Shown here: positions 49,233 to 58,205 of the stretch, one piece after another | Layout: each line of letters opens with the position of its first letter | How positions within the stretch are numbered: the stretch's first letter is position 1 | The notes under the pieces: generated by a model | Databases searched by the model: none | The model's input: the letters and a program-made list of their open reading frames with translations, nothing else | What the model was told of the DNA's origin: nothing | Position numbers and translations under genes: made by a program | NCBI GenBank assembly: GCA_013388685.1 | Contig: JACAET010000061.1 | Coordinates: 1 to 64,000, forward strand | Reading direction: 5' to 3' | From: Chloroflexota bacterium | GTDB lineage: Bacteria > Chloroflexota > Anaerolineae > Anaerolineales > Villigracilaceae | Length of the DNA: 64,000 nucleotides

Positions 49233-50435
49233 CTACCCTTCCATTTCCACCGCCATCGCCACCGCTTCACCGCCTCCCAAACACAGCGACGCAATGCCGC
49301 GCTTCAGCCCGCGATTTTTCAGCGCGTGGAGCAGGGTCACCAGCACGCGCGTGCCGCTTGCCCCCAGCGGATGTCCAAGCGCGATGGCGCCGCCATGCAC
49401 ATTGACTTTGCTCCAGTCCCAGCCCTGGTCTGCAAGGGCGTAGCCATCGGCAAGCACCTGCGCGGCAAAGGCTTCGTTGAGTTCGATCAAATCCACATCG
49501 GCGAACGTCCAGCCGATCTTGTTCAACAGTTTCGGCATGGCATAGGCGGGTGCCGCAAACAGGTATTTCGGCTCGACCGCCGCCTGTGTGTAGCCCACGA
49601 TGCGCGCCATCGGCTTAAGATCGTGTTTCTTGGCGTAGGCGCGGGAGGCAATCACCACCGCCGCGCCGCCATCGCTCATTTGCGAGGAGTTGCCGGGGCT
49701 GACTTTACCGTTCGCTTTGAAGGCGGGTTTGAGTTTGGATAACGCCTCCAGCGTCGTATCGCTTCTTGGACCTTCATCCTGCGTCACCTCTGTGACGGAG
49801 CCTTTGCGTCCCGCAATTTGGACAGGAACGATTTCGGCGGTGAACCAGCCCTTTTCTTGAGCCTCGACAGCCTTCTCGTGCGAGCGAAGCGCAAACTGAT
49901 CCATCGCCTCGCGCGTGACCTCGTATTCGTCCGCGATGAATTCAGCCGCCATCCCCATTCCCCAATTTTCGAACGGATCCCACAAGCCGTCGTTGAGCAG
50001 GGCGTCGGTCAGCGCCTGGTTGCCGAATTTCAATTCGCCCGAACGACCCGTCACCAGATACGGCGCGCGGCTCATGGATTCGAACCCGCCTGCCACGAAC
50101 AAATCGGCATCGCCCGCCCGAATTGCCTGCGCCGAAAGCATGGCGGCTTTCAGCCCCGACCCGCAGACCTTGTTGATTGTGCTTGCTCCCACCGTTGCCG
50201 GGATGCCGCCGTGCATGCCCGCCTGGCGCGCGGGTGCCTGCCCCTCGCCCGCCTGCACGACATTGCCCATGATGACTTCTTCTATTTCTTCGGGATCTAT
50301 GCCCGCCCGTGCCACCGCGGCTTTGACCGCGATCGCCCCCAGTTGCGTGGCGGGGATGGCTGTCAGCGCGCCTTGAAACTTCCCGATCGGTGTGCGCACT
50401 GCGCTCAAAACGACCGCTTCGTTTTCACTGCTCAT
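49233..50435 (-). CDS. Thiolase (acetyl-CoA C-acetyltransferase)
   Basis: 400 residues from the ATG at 50435, which follows GGAGGAAAC. Thiolase I/II signatures are present: [15 protein letters not shown] with the acylated Cys91, [39 protein letters not shown] with the catalytic His, and [15 protein letters not shown] with the second catalytic Cys. It condenses or cleaves acetoacetyl-CoA or longer 3-oxoacyl-CoA. Biosynthetic versus degradative role cannot be told; acetyl-CoA synthetase also lies in this window. Confidence 0.93.
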   Translation of the reverse strand: MSSENEAVVLSAVRTPIGKFQGALTAIPATQLGAIAVKAAVARAGIDPEEIEEVIMGNVVQAGEGQAPARQAGMHGGIPATVGASTINKVCGSGLKAAMLSAQAIRAGDADLFVAGGFESMSRAPYLVTGRSGELKFGNQALTDALLNDGLWDPFENWGMGMAAEFIADEYEVTREAMDQFALRSHEKAVEAQEKGWFTAEIVPVQIAGRKGSVTEVTQDEGPRSDTTLEALSKLKPAFKANGKVSPGNSSQMSDGGAAVVIASRAYAKKHDLKPMARIVGYTQAAVEPKYLFAAPAYAMPKLLNKIGWTFADVDLIELNEAFAAQVLADGYALADQGWDWSKVNVHGGAIALGHPLGASGTRVLVTLLHALKNRGLKRGIASLCLGGGEAVAMAVEMEG

Positions 50436-50556
50436 GTTTCCTCCGTAAATGGAATGCAGGAGTTGTCGCCTGCAAATCGAGTCCAATGTCCTTGCACAAA
50501 TAGACGTTGTCGGTACTCACCGCTTTGCATCGGCGTAAAGACAATGAACGGGCAGG

Positions 50557-51978
50557 TTATGTAATCCCCGCCACTTTCAGCCCATCGTCCAGGATTGCCT
50601 TGACCTTGTCGGGGTGCGTGGTTTCACAATACACCCGCATGATCGGTTCCGTGCCGCTGAAGCGGATGAGCAGCCAGCCGCCGTCTTCGAGTTTGAACTG
50701 GAAGCCGTCCACGGTGACGAGTTCGGTCACTTTCAAGCCGCCGAGGGTTTCCGGCTTTGCTTCGAGGATCATCCGCTCGCGAACGGCACGGTCGCCGCTG
50801 AAGGGAGTGTCCACGCGATCGTAAAAGTGTTCGCCGACCTTATCGAAGAGCATTTTCAAAAGTGCGGTCGGCTTTTTGCCGGTGCGTACCATGAAATCGA
50901 GGAAATACAAACCCGCCAGAATGCCATCGCGTTCAGGCACGTTACCGCGGAAGGCATACCCGCCGCTCTCTTCGCCCCCGATGAGCGCGTTCGTTTCGAT
51001 CATTTTCGGCGCAACGTACTTGAAGCCTACACCGGTCTCGTGCACCGGCACGTTGTAAAGTTTTCCAAGTTTGTTGAGCATGGTGGTTGTCGAGAGGGTT
51101 TTGACAATATCGCCGCGCTCGCCGCGCACCTCGAGCAGATAGAGGGCAAGCAGGGCATATACCCGCAACTGATTGAGGAACTCGCCGTTTTCGTCGCCGA
51201 TACCGCATCGGTCCGCGTCGCCGTCGGTGACGAGCAATACGTCCGCCTTGTTCTCGAGCGTCGCCTTCAAGCCCGCATCAATGTTCGGGCGGATGGGTTC
51301 AGGGCGCTTCATTTCAGGGAAAGCGGGGTTCCTCACGTTATGGATTTCGATGATTTTGGTTTTTCCGCCGCCCAGCAAATCGGTAAACCAGCCCGCGCCG
51401 TTGCCCCACATGGCATCCACCACCACGGTAAAACCCGCATCCTTTATTCTTTGAATATCCACCAGTTTTTGGATGTGCGCCTTGTACGCTTCGGTCGCAT
51501 CGAAGTAGACGACCTTTTCATCGCGCAGAGCGTTCCGGAGTTCGATGCGCTTCACTTCCTGGACCGAATCCGGGATCAGCGCTTCGATCCGTTTCAGCCC
51601 CTCGGGGTCTATCGCTCCGCCGTTCGGGTCGCGGACTTTGAATCCATTGTCGGTGGGCGGATTATGGGAGGCGGTGATATTGACCGCGCCGCACGCCTTT
51701 TTATTGACAACCTCGAAGGCAATCACGGGCGTCGGAGTGGCATCATCCGTCAGGTAAACATTCAAGCCGTTGGCGGCGAGGACCTCCGCGGTCGCCGCGG
51801 CAAAATTCTCGGAGTGAAACCGCTTGTCGTATCCAACCACCACCCCTCTCCCCGCATATCCCTGTTCGAGCAGGTAAGAAGCAAACCCCTGCGCGGCGCG
51901 CCGTACATTATCGAAGGTGTAATCTTCCGCAATCACGCCGCGCCAGCCGTCCGTGCCGAATTTGATTTTGTATGTCAT
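50557..51978 (-). CDS. Phosphoglucomutase/phosphomannomutase family protein
   Basis: 473 residues of the alpha-D-phosphohexomutase superfamily. The phosphoserine loop is [13 protein letters not shown] with Ser104, the Mg loop is [12 protein letters not shown], the sugar-binding loop is [10 protein letters not shown], and the phosphate-binding loop is [12 protein letters not shown]. It interconverts hexose 1- and 6-phosphates; Gly-Glu-Glu-Ser-Gly favours glucose or mannose. A TATAAT box (52011-52016, minus strand) lies 32 bases upstream of the ATG. Confidence 0.93.
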   Translation of the reverse strand: MTYKIKFGTDGWRGVIAEDYTFDNVRRAAQGFASYLLEQGYAGRGVVVGYDKRFHSENFAAATAEVLAANGLNVYLTDDATPTPVIAFEVVNKKACGAVNITASHNPPTDNGFKVRDPNGGAIDPEGLKRIEALIPDSVQEVKRIELRNALRDEKVVYFDATEAYKAHIQKLVDIQRIKDAGFTVVVDAMWGNGAGWFTDLLGGGKTKIIEIHNVRNPAFPEMKRPEPIRPNIDAGLKATLENKADVLLVTDGDADRCGIGDENGEFLNQLRVYALLALYLLEVRGERGDIVKTLSTTTMLNKLGKLYNVPVHETGVGFKYVAPKMIETNALIGGEESGGYAFRGNVPERDGILAGLYFLDFMVRTGKKPTALLKMLFDKVGEHFYDRVDTPFSGDRAVRERMILEAKPETLGGLKVTELVTVDGFQFKLEDGGWLLIRFSGTEPIMRVYCETTHPDKVKAILDDGLKVAGIT

Positions 51979-52052
51979 CGTGCCAACTCCCGTGGAAGAT
52001 TGATGACGCGATTATAACATCTGAAAAAAACGAACCCTGGGAACATCTCTCA

Positions 52053-52912
52053 GAGAGCGTTTCTTAAAGTCAATTTGTAGCCAATTTCAACATACGACGA
52101 ATGCTGGCGATATAGACGACCGACGCGCTGGAAGAGACTGTGTGCTCAAAATCACGCGACAGGCGGCGATAGCGTCCCAGCCAGCCAAATGTGCGTTCCA
52201 CAATCCAGCGATGTGGCAAGACTTCAAAGCCTTTGGCCTTATCGGAGCGGCGTACAATATCCAAAGTCCAGCCAAAGTTCTTGCGCACCTTATCAACAAT
52301 ACCGGCATAGGCGGCGTCTGCCCAAAGTAGTTTCAAACGGCACCAGCGATTGTAGACACTGTGCTTGACTGTCTCGAACCACTGTTGCAACAATAGGTAA
52401 CCACCTGTGCCATCTTGGACACTGGCACTATGAACCAAAACCATCAGGAGCAACCCCAGCGTATCGGTCAAAATATGGCGTTTATGCCCAGGCGTCTGCT
52501 TGTGAACATCTATGCCTCGCTGTTCGCCGCCTTCGGAGGTTTTCACGCTTTGGCTGTCCAAGATGCCCGCACTGGGTTCTGGTTTACGCCCATTTTTGAC
52601 GCGTACCTTCTTGACCAAGGCTTCATTAATGCGCTCCCACAAGCCCGCCTTCTTCCAGCGGCGAAAGTAACCGTACACCGTCTGCCAAGGCGGTAGGTCT
52701 TTTGGTAACATGCGCCACTGGCAGCCAGTGCGAACTACATACAAGATCGCATTGACAATCTGCCACAGTTCCCATTTGCGCGGGCGTCCCAGGTGGTGAA
52801 CTGGAAAAAACGGCTCAATCAACTGCCATTCGGTATACTTGAGGTCGGTCGGGTAGGTTTGGTTGAATTTGGTCATTCTCCAATCTTATCCGACCACTTA
52901 AGAAACACTCTC
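52053..52912 (-). mobile_element. IS5-family insertion sequence, complete, 860 bp
   Basis: Terminal inverted repeats GAGAGCGTTTCTTAA (52053-52067) and, on the other strand, GAGAGTGTTTCTTAA (52898-52912) differ at one base. A three-base TCA (T-N-A type) directly flanks both ends, as expected for a target duplication of the IS1031-like branch of IS5. A single intact transposase gene fills the interior. Sharp ends and an intact frame point to a recent insertion. Confidence 0.88.
52070..52876 (-). CDS. IS5-family DDE transposase
   Basis: 268 residues, intact. The N-terminal DUF4096-type helix-turn-helix (YTEWQLIEPFFPVHHLGRPR, then VVRTGCQWRMLPKDLPPWQT) is followed by a DDE core: GILDSQSVKTSEGGEQRGID (first Asp), LLWADAAYAGIVDKVR (second Asp) and RWIVERTFGWLGRYRRLSRD (Glu). 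It needs only one frame, unlike many IS5 members with a frameshift. The reading strand is the same as that of the flanking genes. Confidence 0.93.
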   Translation of the reverse strand: MTKFNQTYPTDLKYTEWQLIEPFFPVHHLGRPRKWELWQIVNAILYVVRTGCQWRMLPKDLPPWQTVYGYFRRWKKAGLWERINEALVKKVRVKNGRKPEPSAGILDSQSVKTSEGGEQRGIDVHKQTPGHKRHILTDTLGLLLMVLVHSASVQDGTGGYLLLQQWFETVKHSVYNRWCRLKLLWADAAYAGIVDKVRKNFGWTLDIVRRSDKAKGFEVLPHRWIVERTFGWLGRYRRLSRDFEHTVSSSASVVYIASIRRMLKLATN

Positions 52913-52927
52913 TCAGGGTTCGTTATG

Positions 52928-53989
52928 CTATGGAGTCGGCGTGGTGGTCTGGGTCGCTTCCGGTATGACCGTTGGCGATGACAGGGCTTCGGGGATCGCG
53001 GTGGCGATGGGCTTGCCGGTCATCATGATTTGCCAGGCGATTTCCAGGTCGCCCGATGCCACCACCGGGAATTCCGGCAGGTTGTTCAATGTCAGGTCCA
53101 ACCGTTGAAGCGTCTGCAATTGCGCCTCGTCGTTTGTTTCTTTCTGTAGATCCGCCAGAAGATCACGCGCAGTTTGCACGTCCTCCCTGGCAAGCCCGAA
53201 ATTACTTTGTGCGAGATAAAGCCTGGCGCGGGCAAGCATATCGAGGATGCGGGTCAGCGTGACCTCCCGTCTCAATGTCTGCAGGGTCTGGTCATTGTTT
53301 TCCTTCAGCGCCGTTTCGAGGGCGGTTTGTATCTCTGCCAATTTTGTGAGGTTGGCCGTCTGCGCCTCCACCGATTTTTCCAGCGCGTCGAGTCGATCGC
53401 TTTCCTCGGTCTGGCGGTTATTGAGTTCGACGATGACTTCATTGGCGGCTGCCAGCTGCCGGTTGATCTCGTCGAGCTGGGTTTGAAACGCCTCCACCTC
53501 GGTCTCGAGTTGTGCGATGCGCGCTGTGTTTTGTTCCACAGGCAAAAGGAAGCGTTCATTGACGAACGGCGCGCCGTAGTAAATGGCGGCGCCGATCCCG
53601 CCGATGACCAGAACGATCAGGATCAATCTCAAAAATGCCCGAAAGAACCACAGGAATGCCGTTCCCAAGCGTTCACCGAACGATGGGCGCCTCCCGGCTC
53701 TCGCTTCTTCCTCCGGCGGTGTGATTTTTTCGCTCGGTACAGGCTCTGGCTGCGCTTCAATGGAGGGGGAGGCGTCGGTTGGGGGCGCTTTTTCGGAGTC
53801 CGCGTTTTCAAACGCCGCCTGGACGCGGGCGAGCAGGTTTCTGCCCATGCCGCGTACTTTCAGACACTCTTCGACGGTTTCAAAGGGACGCGCAGCAACC
53901 AGGTTCGCCGCCAGTGAAGGCGAAATACCGGCAATCTCGGTTAACCTCTCTGCGCTCGCCGTGTTTAGAAATTCGAGAAAACCACTCAT
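52928..53989 (-). CDS. Membrane protein with N-terminal HhH domain and extracellular coiled coil
   Basis: 353 residues from the ATG at 53989. An N-terminal helix-hairpin-helix region (LTEIAGISPSLAANLVAARP, ECLKVRGMGRNLLARVQAAF) of ComEA/DNA-binding type leads to a Pro/Glu-rich linker and one membrane helix (AFLRLILIVLVIGGIGAAIY). A long coiled coil follows (IAQLETEVEAFQTQLDEINR to about residue 245), then a helical domain (ILDMLARARLYLAQSNFGLA) and a Thr/Pro tail. The orientation is probably HhH inside. A TGATATAAT extended -10 lies 50 bases upstream. Function unknown. Confidence 0.75.
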   Translation of the reverse strand: MSGFLEFLNTASAERLTEIAGISPSLAANLVAARPFETVEECLKVRGMGRNLLARVQAAFENADSEKAPPTDASPSIEAQPEPVPSEKITPPEEEARAGRRPSFGERLGTAFLWFFRAFLRLILIVLVIGGIGAAIYYGAPFVNERFLLPVEQNTARIAQLETEVEAFQTQLDEINRQLAAANEVIVELNNRQTEESDRLDALEKSVEAQTANLTKLAEIQTALETALKENNDQTLQTLRREVTLTRILDMLARARLYLAQSNFGLAREDVQTARDLLADLQKETNDEAQLQTLQRLDLTLNNLPEFPVVASGDLEIAWQIMMTGKPIATAIPEALSSPTVIPEATQTTTPTP

Positions 53990-54155
53990 GGCTCCGCCTG
54001 TCTTGTTGTTTTGTTGTTGGCTCTTGGAGGTCAATCGAATTATATCAAACTCGTTCTTCCGTATCGGACGGGATTCCAACCTGCTGGAAGATGCCTTGTC
54101 GCAAATTGAGGCGGCAAAAGTTTTGCGGATTCCGGTTCAAAAGGGGAGAGCCGTC

Positions 54156-54196
54156 AAAATAAAAACTCCGGGGTTTCTTCCCGGAGTTTTTATTTT
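54156..54196. terminator. Bidirectional-looking terminator at the end of the STAS-like gene
   Basis: AAAATAAAAACTCCGGG and CCCGGAGTTTTTATTTT pair almost perfectly around a seven-base loop. It lies at the stop codon of the minus-strand gene at 54196 and ahead of the promoter of the coiled-coil gene. Confidence 0.9.
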
Positions 54197-54558
54197 CAGT
54201 CTTCCACCAGCCAGTGTTTTGCGGCTTCCGCATCGTCGAAATATTTCAACGGTTGTCCCGTCAATTGACTGAGAAGATCGGCGAGTTTGCGTTTGATGCC
54301 TGTCACGCCCAGCACAGCCGTCTTGTACACGTGATCTTTCGTGGCGGCGGAAGCGGCGTTCATGGCGGGAAGCAGGTCGCTGCCGACATGGGTATCGCGC
54401 ATATCCGTCAGCACGAGAACGGAATTGAGCGGCTGAGCCTTGACGATCTTTTGCACCTCGTCAAGTTCGGCTTTGACTGCCGTTGAGTTGTAGAATAACT
54501 TGGAAAAATCCTGATAGAAGATCTTTTTTCCTTTGTATTCGATCCAGTATGAGCGCAT
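54196..54558 (-). CDS. STAS/SpoIIAA-like protein
   Basis: 120 residues: RSYWIEYKGKKIFYQDFSKL then LDEVQKIVKAQPLNSVLVLT, DMRDTHVGSDLLPAMNAASA, YKTAVLGVTGIKRKLADLLS and KYFDDAEAAKHWLVE. The alternation and the D-x-R-D-T turn followed by a helix resemble the SpoIIAA-like STAS family. Whether it is a phosphorylated anti-anti-sigma type switch or a lipid-binding form is unknown. A SpoIIE-type phosphatase gene lies 1.2 kb away. Confidence 0.65.
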   Translation of the reverse strand: MRSYWIEYKGKKIFYQDFSKLFYNSTAVKAELDEVQKIVKAQPLNSVLVLTDMRDTHVGSDLLPAMNAASAATKDHVYKTAVLGVTGIKRKLADLLSQLTGQPLKYFDDAEAAKHWLVED

Positions 54559-54573
54559 GGTTGCCTCCCGAGT

Positions 54574-54984
54574 TTAGTTGTGATGGCCTTGCAGGGCAAG
54601 ACCGGTGGCAATGGCGCCAGCCAATTCCCAGATACCTACGCCGAGAAAGCGGGCGGGCGCAAGTCCGGTCAGGACGACAAATGTGAAAACGAGGAAAGTC
54701 AGGCAGCGGAAAGGGACCGTCCATTTGTAAAAGGGTTTCAAGTCGTTCAACGCGGCAAGCATGTAATATACACCGATATTGAACGATGCCATGGCGGACG
54801 CGGTCATAAAGACGAGTGTGTAATCTCCCGCAGTGCGCGCGGCACGGTCGAGTACCTCGAAGCCGAGGAGGGATAGAAGGATTTCAGGACGCAACAGACC
54901 CAAAAGTCCGAGAAGAAGCGCTATGCTTCCAAAGACGAACATGGTCCAGCCTGCGGCGTCCCTGATTTTGAGATTGGCGGTCAT
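54574..54984 (-). CDS. Small membrane protein, unrecognised
   Basis: 136 residues with four membrane helices (WTMFVFGSIALLLGLLGLL, YTLVFMTASAMASFNIGVYY, FRCLTFLVFTFVVLTGLAP and IWELAGAIATGLAL). Family not recognised. AAGGAG precedes the ATG, and a TATAAT box (55003-55008, minus strand) lies 18 bases upstream. It precedes the STAS-like gene by 15 bases, so they are probably co-transcribed. Confidence 0.7.
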   Translation of the reverse strand: MTANLKIRDAAGWTMFVFGSIALLLGLLGLLRPEILLSLLGFEVLDRAARTAGDYTLVFMTASAMASFNIGVYYMLAALNDLKPFYKWTVPFRCLTFLVFTFVVLTGLAPARFLGVGIWELAGAIATGLALQGHHN

Positions 54985-55030
54985 GTGATCTCCTTGTGTG
55001 AAATTATATCCATGATATTTTAATGCAGTC

Positions 55031-55059
55031 TCGACAAATTTGTTTGGCGCGCCTATACT
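55031..55059 (+). promoter_or_regulatory. Promoter of the deoxynucleoside kinase gene
   Basis: TCGACA (55031-55036), a 17-base spacer and TATACT (55054-55059), 32 bases before the ATG. Confidence 0.65.
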
Positions 55060-55091
55060 TGACGCAATTCATTGGCACTTCAAAGGAGATT

Positions 55092-55727
55092 ATGACCAAG
55101 CACATTGTCGTTGTGGCTGGGAACATTGGCGTGGGAAAGACATCGCTGACCGAGCGCATCGGTGCGCGGTTGGGGTGGTGGACCGGATACGAATCGGTGA
55201 GCGACAACCCCTATCTGGCTGATTTTTATGGAGACATGCGATCCTGGTCTTTCCACTTGCAGATCTTCTTTTTGGGGCATCGCGCCGATCAGTATCTGGA
55301 GGCGGTGCGCGACCCGCGTTCGGCAATTCTGGATCGAAGCATTTTCGAGGATTTTCATATTTTTGCGCGCGCCCTACATCACATGGGCGATCTGGCGGAG
55401 CGCGATTACCTGGCATACCGGCGTTTATTCGAGATCGTTGTGCAGGGGCTTCCCCGTCCGAATCTGCTGATCTACCTCAAAGCGCCGGTGAACGTTTTGA
55501 TGGATCGGATTCGCCGCCGCGCCCGTAACATCGAGACGGGCATCACGCCCGAATATCTGTCTCTGCTCGATTCCTTCTATGACGAGTGGCTGGGCGCGTT
55601 CGATCAGTGTCCGGTTCTGACCATCCGTACCGACGATCTGGATTTCGTCCACCAGCAGAAGCATCTCGAAACGGTGGTCGGGCGCATTCAGGATAAACTG
55701 GCGGGTAAGGAAGTGGTGGAGTTTTAG
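55092..55727 (+). CDS. Deoxynucleoside kinase
   Basis: 211 residues from the ATG at 55092 after AAAGGAGA. The P-loop is GNIGVGKTS (residues 10-18), the DRS motif is AILDRSIFEDFHIFARAL, and the Arg-rich lid is DRIRRRARNIETGITPEYL. These mark the dCK/dGK/dAK family that salvages deoxynucleosides. Base preference cannot be read from sequence alone. It precedes the phosphatase gene by eight bases, forming a two-gene unit. Confidence 0.92.
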   Translation: MTKHIVVVAGNIGVGKTSLTERIGARLGWWTGYESVSDNPYLADFYGDMRSWSFHLQIFFLGHRADQYLEAVRDPRSAILDRSIFEDFHIFARALHHMGDLAERDYLAYRRLFEIVVQGLPRPNLLIYLKAPVNVLMDRIRRRARNIETGITPEYLSLLDSFYDEWLGAFDQCPVLTIRTDDLDFVHQQKHLETVVGRIQDKLAGKEVVEF

Positions 55728-55735
55728 GAGCCCGA

Positions 55736-56971
55736 ATGACCGTAAATCTGCTTGCGAAAATCCCGTTTTTTGCCGACCTGCCCCCCGATGAATTGGATCG
55801 GTTGATGAGTGAGTTGGAGGTCGTCCATCTGCGTTCGAGCGAGATTTTATTCAAGGAAGGCGACGCGGGCGAGCATCTCTACATTGTGATGAGCGGCGAG
55901 CTTGAAATTCTGATGGCGCCGGATACAAGCAATGAATTGATTCTCAACATTTTGCATCCGGGCGAATATCTCGGTGAGATGAGCCTGATTCAACCGGGCG
56001 GTCACCGTACGGCAGGCGCCCGCGCGCGAGGAGACGTGGTTTTGCTCAGCATGAGCCGTTTGCAATTCAAGGAGTTGCTCAAACGCTATCCGCATCTGGC
56101 GAATGCGATGGTGCGGGTGCTCAGCCAGAGACTGGACAATACGAATGTCGCCACGTTCCGCGACCTGACCGAGAAGAATCGTCAATTGCAGAAAGCGTAT
56201 GACGATTTGAAAGCCGCCCAAGTGCAATTGATCGAGAAGGAACGCATGGAGAAGGAATTGCAGGTGGCGGCGAGCATTCAGATGTCCATCCTGCCGGATG
56301 TTCTGCCGTCCACCGAGCGGTTTGATTTTGGCGGCAGGATTCTGCCTGCCCGTCAGGTGGGAGGCGATTTTTATGACGTGTTCGACCTCGGCGGCGGCAA
56401 ATTTGGCGTGCTGATCGGCGACGTGGCGGACAAGGGAGTCCCCTCTGCAATTTTCATGGCGCGGGCGCATGCATTGATCATCGCCGAGGCAGACCGAAAT
56501 CTCACGCCGGGCGATGTTTTGCGGATGGCAAACGATCATATTACTCGGTTCGAGAAATCCACTCAGTTTGTCACTGCGCTGTTCGGTATTCTCGATACAC
56601 AGACGGGCGAATTCCGCTATGCGCGCGCCGGACATGAGCCGCCTCTCTTGCTCGACCCGAAAGGCGTGGTTCACCGGCTGCCATATAAACCGGGCATGGC
56701 GCTGGGGCTTTGGGAACATATCGTGCTGGATGAGAACAGCCTGATTTTGCCGGAGGGAGCGTGTCTATTGATGTTCACAGACGGCATGACCGACTGCCGC
56801 AATCCGAAAGGAGAACCTTTTGGTTTGGAACGCATCAAACACACGCTGGCGCACTTGAAGGGGGATACTGCCCAGAAGGGATGCGACCAGTTGTTCGAAG
56901 CGCTGATGGAATATCAAAACGGTGCCAAGCAGGACGACGATGTGACGCTGTTGGCGATTCGCGCGAAATAA
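55736..56971 (+). CDS. Cyclic-nucleotide-binding domain fused to SpoIIE-type PP2C phosphatase
   Basis: 411 residues. A cNMP-binding domain (about 1-120: FKEGDAGEHLYIVMSGELEI, PGEYLGEMSLIQPGGHRTAG) is linked by a coiled coil (LTEKNRQLQKAYDDLKAAQV) to a PPM phosphatase domain (QVGGDFYDVFDLGGGKFGVL, IGDVADKGVPSAIFMA, RAGHEPPLLLD, FTDGMTDCRNP, QDDDVTLLAIR) with the metal-binding Asp residues in place. Such proteins dephosphorylate anti-anti-sigma STAS partners in response to a ligand. No RsbW-type kinase is in the window; a STAS-like protein is at 54196. Confidence 0.92.
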   Translation: MTVNLLAKIPFFADLPPDELDRLMSELEVVHLRSSEILFKEGDAGEHLYIVMSGELEILMAPDTSNELILNILHPGEYLGEMSLIQPGGHRTAGARARGDVVLLSMSRLQFKELLKRYPHLANAMVRVLSQRLDNTNVATFRDLTEKNRQLQKAYDDLKAAQVQLIEKERMEKELQVAASIQMSILPDVLPSTERFDFGGRILPARQVGGDFYDVFDLGGGKFGVLIGDVADKGVPSAIFMARAHALIIAEADRNLTPGDVLRMANDHITRFEKSTQFVTALFGILDTQTGEFRYARAGHEPPLLLDPKGVVHRLPYKPGMALGLWEHIVLDENSLILPEGACLLMFTDGMTDCRNPKGEPFGLERIKHTLAHLKGDTAQKGCDQLFEALMEYQNGAKQDDDVTLLAIRAK

Positions 56972-57043
56972 ATAAAGATCGTCTGGGTTTTCTTCGAATC
57001 CACACAACCGTAACGCAGGGTTGACGTTCCCCGGCGTCAGCGG

Positions 57044-58186
57044 TTATGCATATTCCAGCGCCTGCCGCAGGTCTTCGAGCAGGTCGTCCTGGTTTTCGAT
57101 GCCGACCGACAGACGCACCAGCGAGGGGTCAACGTCTAATTGCGAACCCGCCACAGAGAGATGGGTCATCGCGGCGGGGACTTCGATGAGCGACTCCACG
57201 CCTCCCAGTGATTCTGCCAGCGTGAAGAGTTTTGCCGCCTCCACCATGCGGACGGCTGATTCACGCCCCCCTTTGATGAGGAAGGAGATCATTCCGCCGC
57301 CGTTCTTCATCTGTCGTCTGGCAATCTTTTGCTGCGGGTGACTCTCGTGGAAGGGATAGATGAGTTTTTCCACTTTGGGGTGCCTTGCCAGAAAATCCAC
57401 GAGTACCGAGGCGTTCTCCGCGTGGCGGTCCATGCGAACGGGAAGGGTTTTGATGCCGCGCAGGACGAGGAAGGAGTCCATCGGTCCGAGGACGGCGCCG
57501 ACAGCGTTTTGCAGGAAGAACAGGCGCTCGGCGAGTTCTTTATCCTTGACGATGACCGCGCCGCCGACCACATCGGAATGACCGCCGAGGTATTTGGTCA
57601 TGGAGTGGATGACCATGTCCGCGCCGAGTTCGAGTGGACGCTGGAGGTAGGGGGTGGCAAAGGTGTTATCCACCGCGAGGAGGGGACGGTTCGGGTGGGC
57701 GTGTACGATTTCCGCCACCGCGCGGATGTCGGTAACGCGCAGCAGGGGATTGGTAGGCGTTTCCAGCCAGACAAGGCGCGTGGAAGCGGTCAGGGCGTCG
57801 GCGACGGATTCGGGATCGGTGGTGTCGGCAAAGGTAAAGCCCAGGTTGAAGCGGCGAAGGACTTTGTCGAAGAGACGGAAGGTGCCGCCGTATACGTCGT
57901 TGCCTGCCAGAACATGGTCGCCGCTGTTCAGCAAGCGTAGCACGGTATCTGTTGCGGCGAGACCCGAGGCGAAGGCAAGTCCAAAACTTCCGCCTTCGAG
58001 GGCGGCGAGACAATGTTCGAGCGCAAGGCGCGTGGGATTTTTGGTGCGTGAATACTCGTATCCCTGGCGCGGTTTGCCGACGCCGTTCTGCTTGTAGGTG
58101 GAGGTGAAATAGACGGGCGTCATCACCGCGCCGTTGTTCGGCTCCGGTTCCTGCCCGGCGTGGATGGCGAGGGTTTCGAATTTCAT
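57044..58186 (-). CDS. Cystathionine gamma-synthase/lyase family PLP enzyme
   Basis: 380 residues from the ATG at 58186. It matches the Cys/Met metabolism PLP family: ETLAIHAGQEPEPNNGAVMT, YEYSRTKNPTRLALEHCLAA, GGTFRLFDKV, LLAVDNTFATPYLQRPLELG and VIHSMTKYLGGHSDVVGGA with the PLP-binding Lys198. It either forms or splits cystathionine; the two activities are not separable by motif. It follows the PfpI-family gene by 19 bases. A small inverted repeat (TGACG-8-CGTCA) lies just past its stop codon. Confidence 0.92.
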   Translation of the reverse strand: MKFETLAIHAGQEPEPNNGAVMTPVYFTSTYKQNGVGKPRQGYEYSRTKNPTRLALEHCLAALEGGSFGLAFASGLAATDTVLRLLNSGDHVLAGNDVYGGTFRLFDKVLRRFNLGFTFADTTDPESVADALTASTRLVWLETPTNPLLRVTDIRAVAEIVHAHPNRPLLAVDNTFATPYLQRPLELGADMVIHSMTKYLGGHSDVVGGAVIVKDKELAERLFFLQNAVGAVLGPMDSFLVLRGIKTLPVRMDRHAENASVLVDFLARHPKVEKLIYPFHESHPQQKIARRQMKNGGGMISFLIKGGRESAVRMVEAAKLFTLAESLGGVESLIEVPAAMTHLSVAGSQLDVDPSLVRLSVGIENQDDLLEDLRQALEYA

Positions 58187-58205
58187 GCAGGCTCCTTCTG
58201 GTGGT

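Larger units (their letters stand above)
52024..52924 (-). terminator. Intrinsic terminator split by the IS element
   Basis: Removing the IS and one TCA copy leaves ACGAACCCTG (52030-52039), an 11-base loop and CAGGGTTCGT (52914-52923). In the minus direction these are followed by seven U residues (52024-52030). It would terminate the minus-strand gene ending at 52928. With the IS present the two arms lie nearly 900 bases apart. Confidence 0.75.

Noticed and set aside
50614..52017. 467-codon frame antisense to the phosphohexomutase gene
   Set aside because: Composition typical of a complement frame, no recognisable motif.
54050..54155. Possible tRNA or small gene between the coiled-coil and STAS-like genes
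   Set aside because: A GGTTGGAATCCC segment recalls a T-arm, but the flanks do not pair and no cloverleaf can be drawn.
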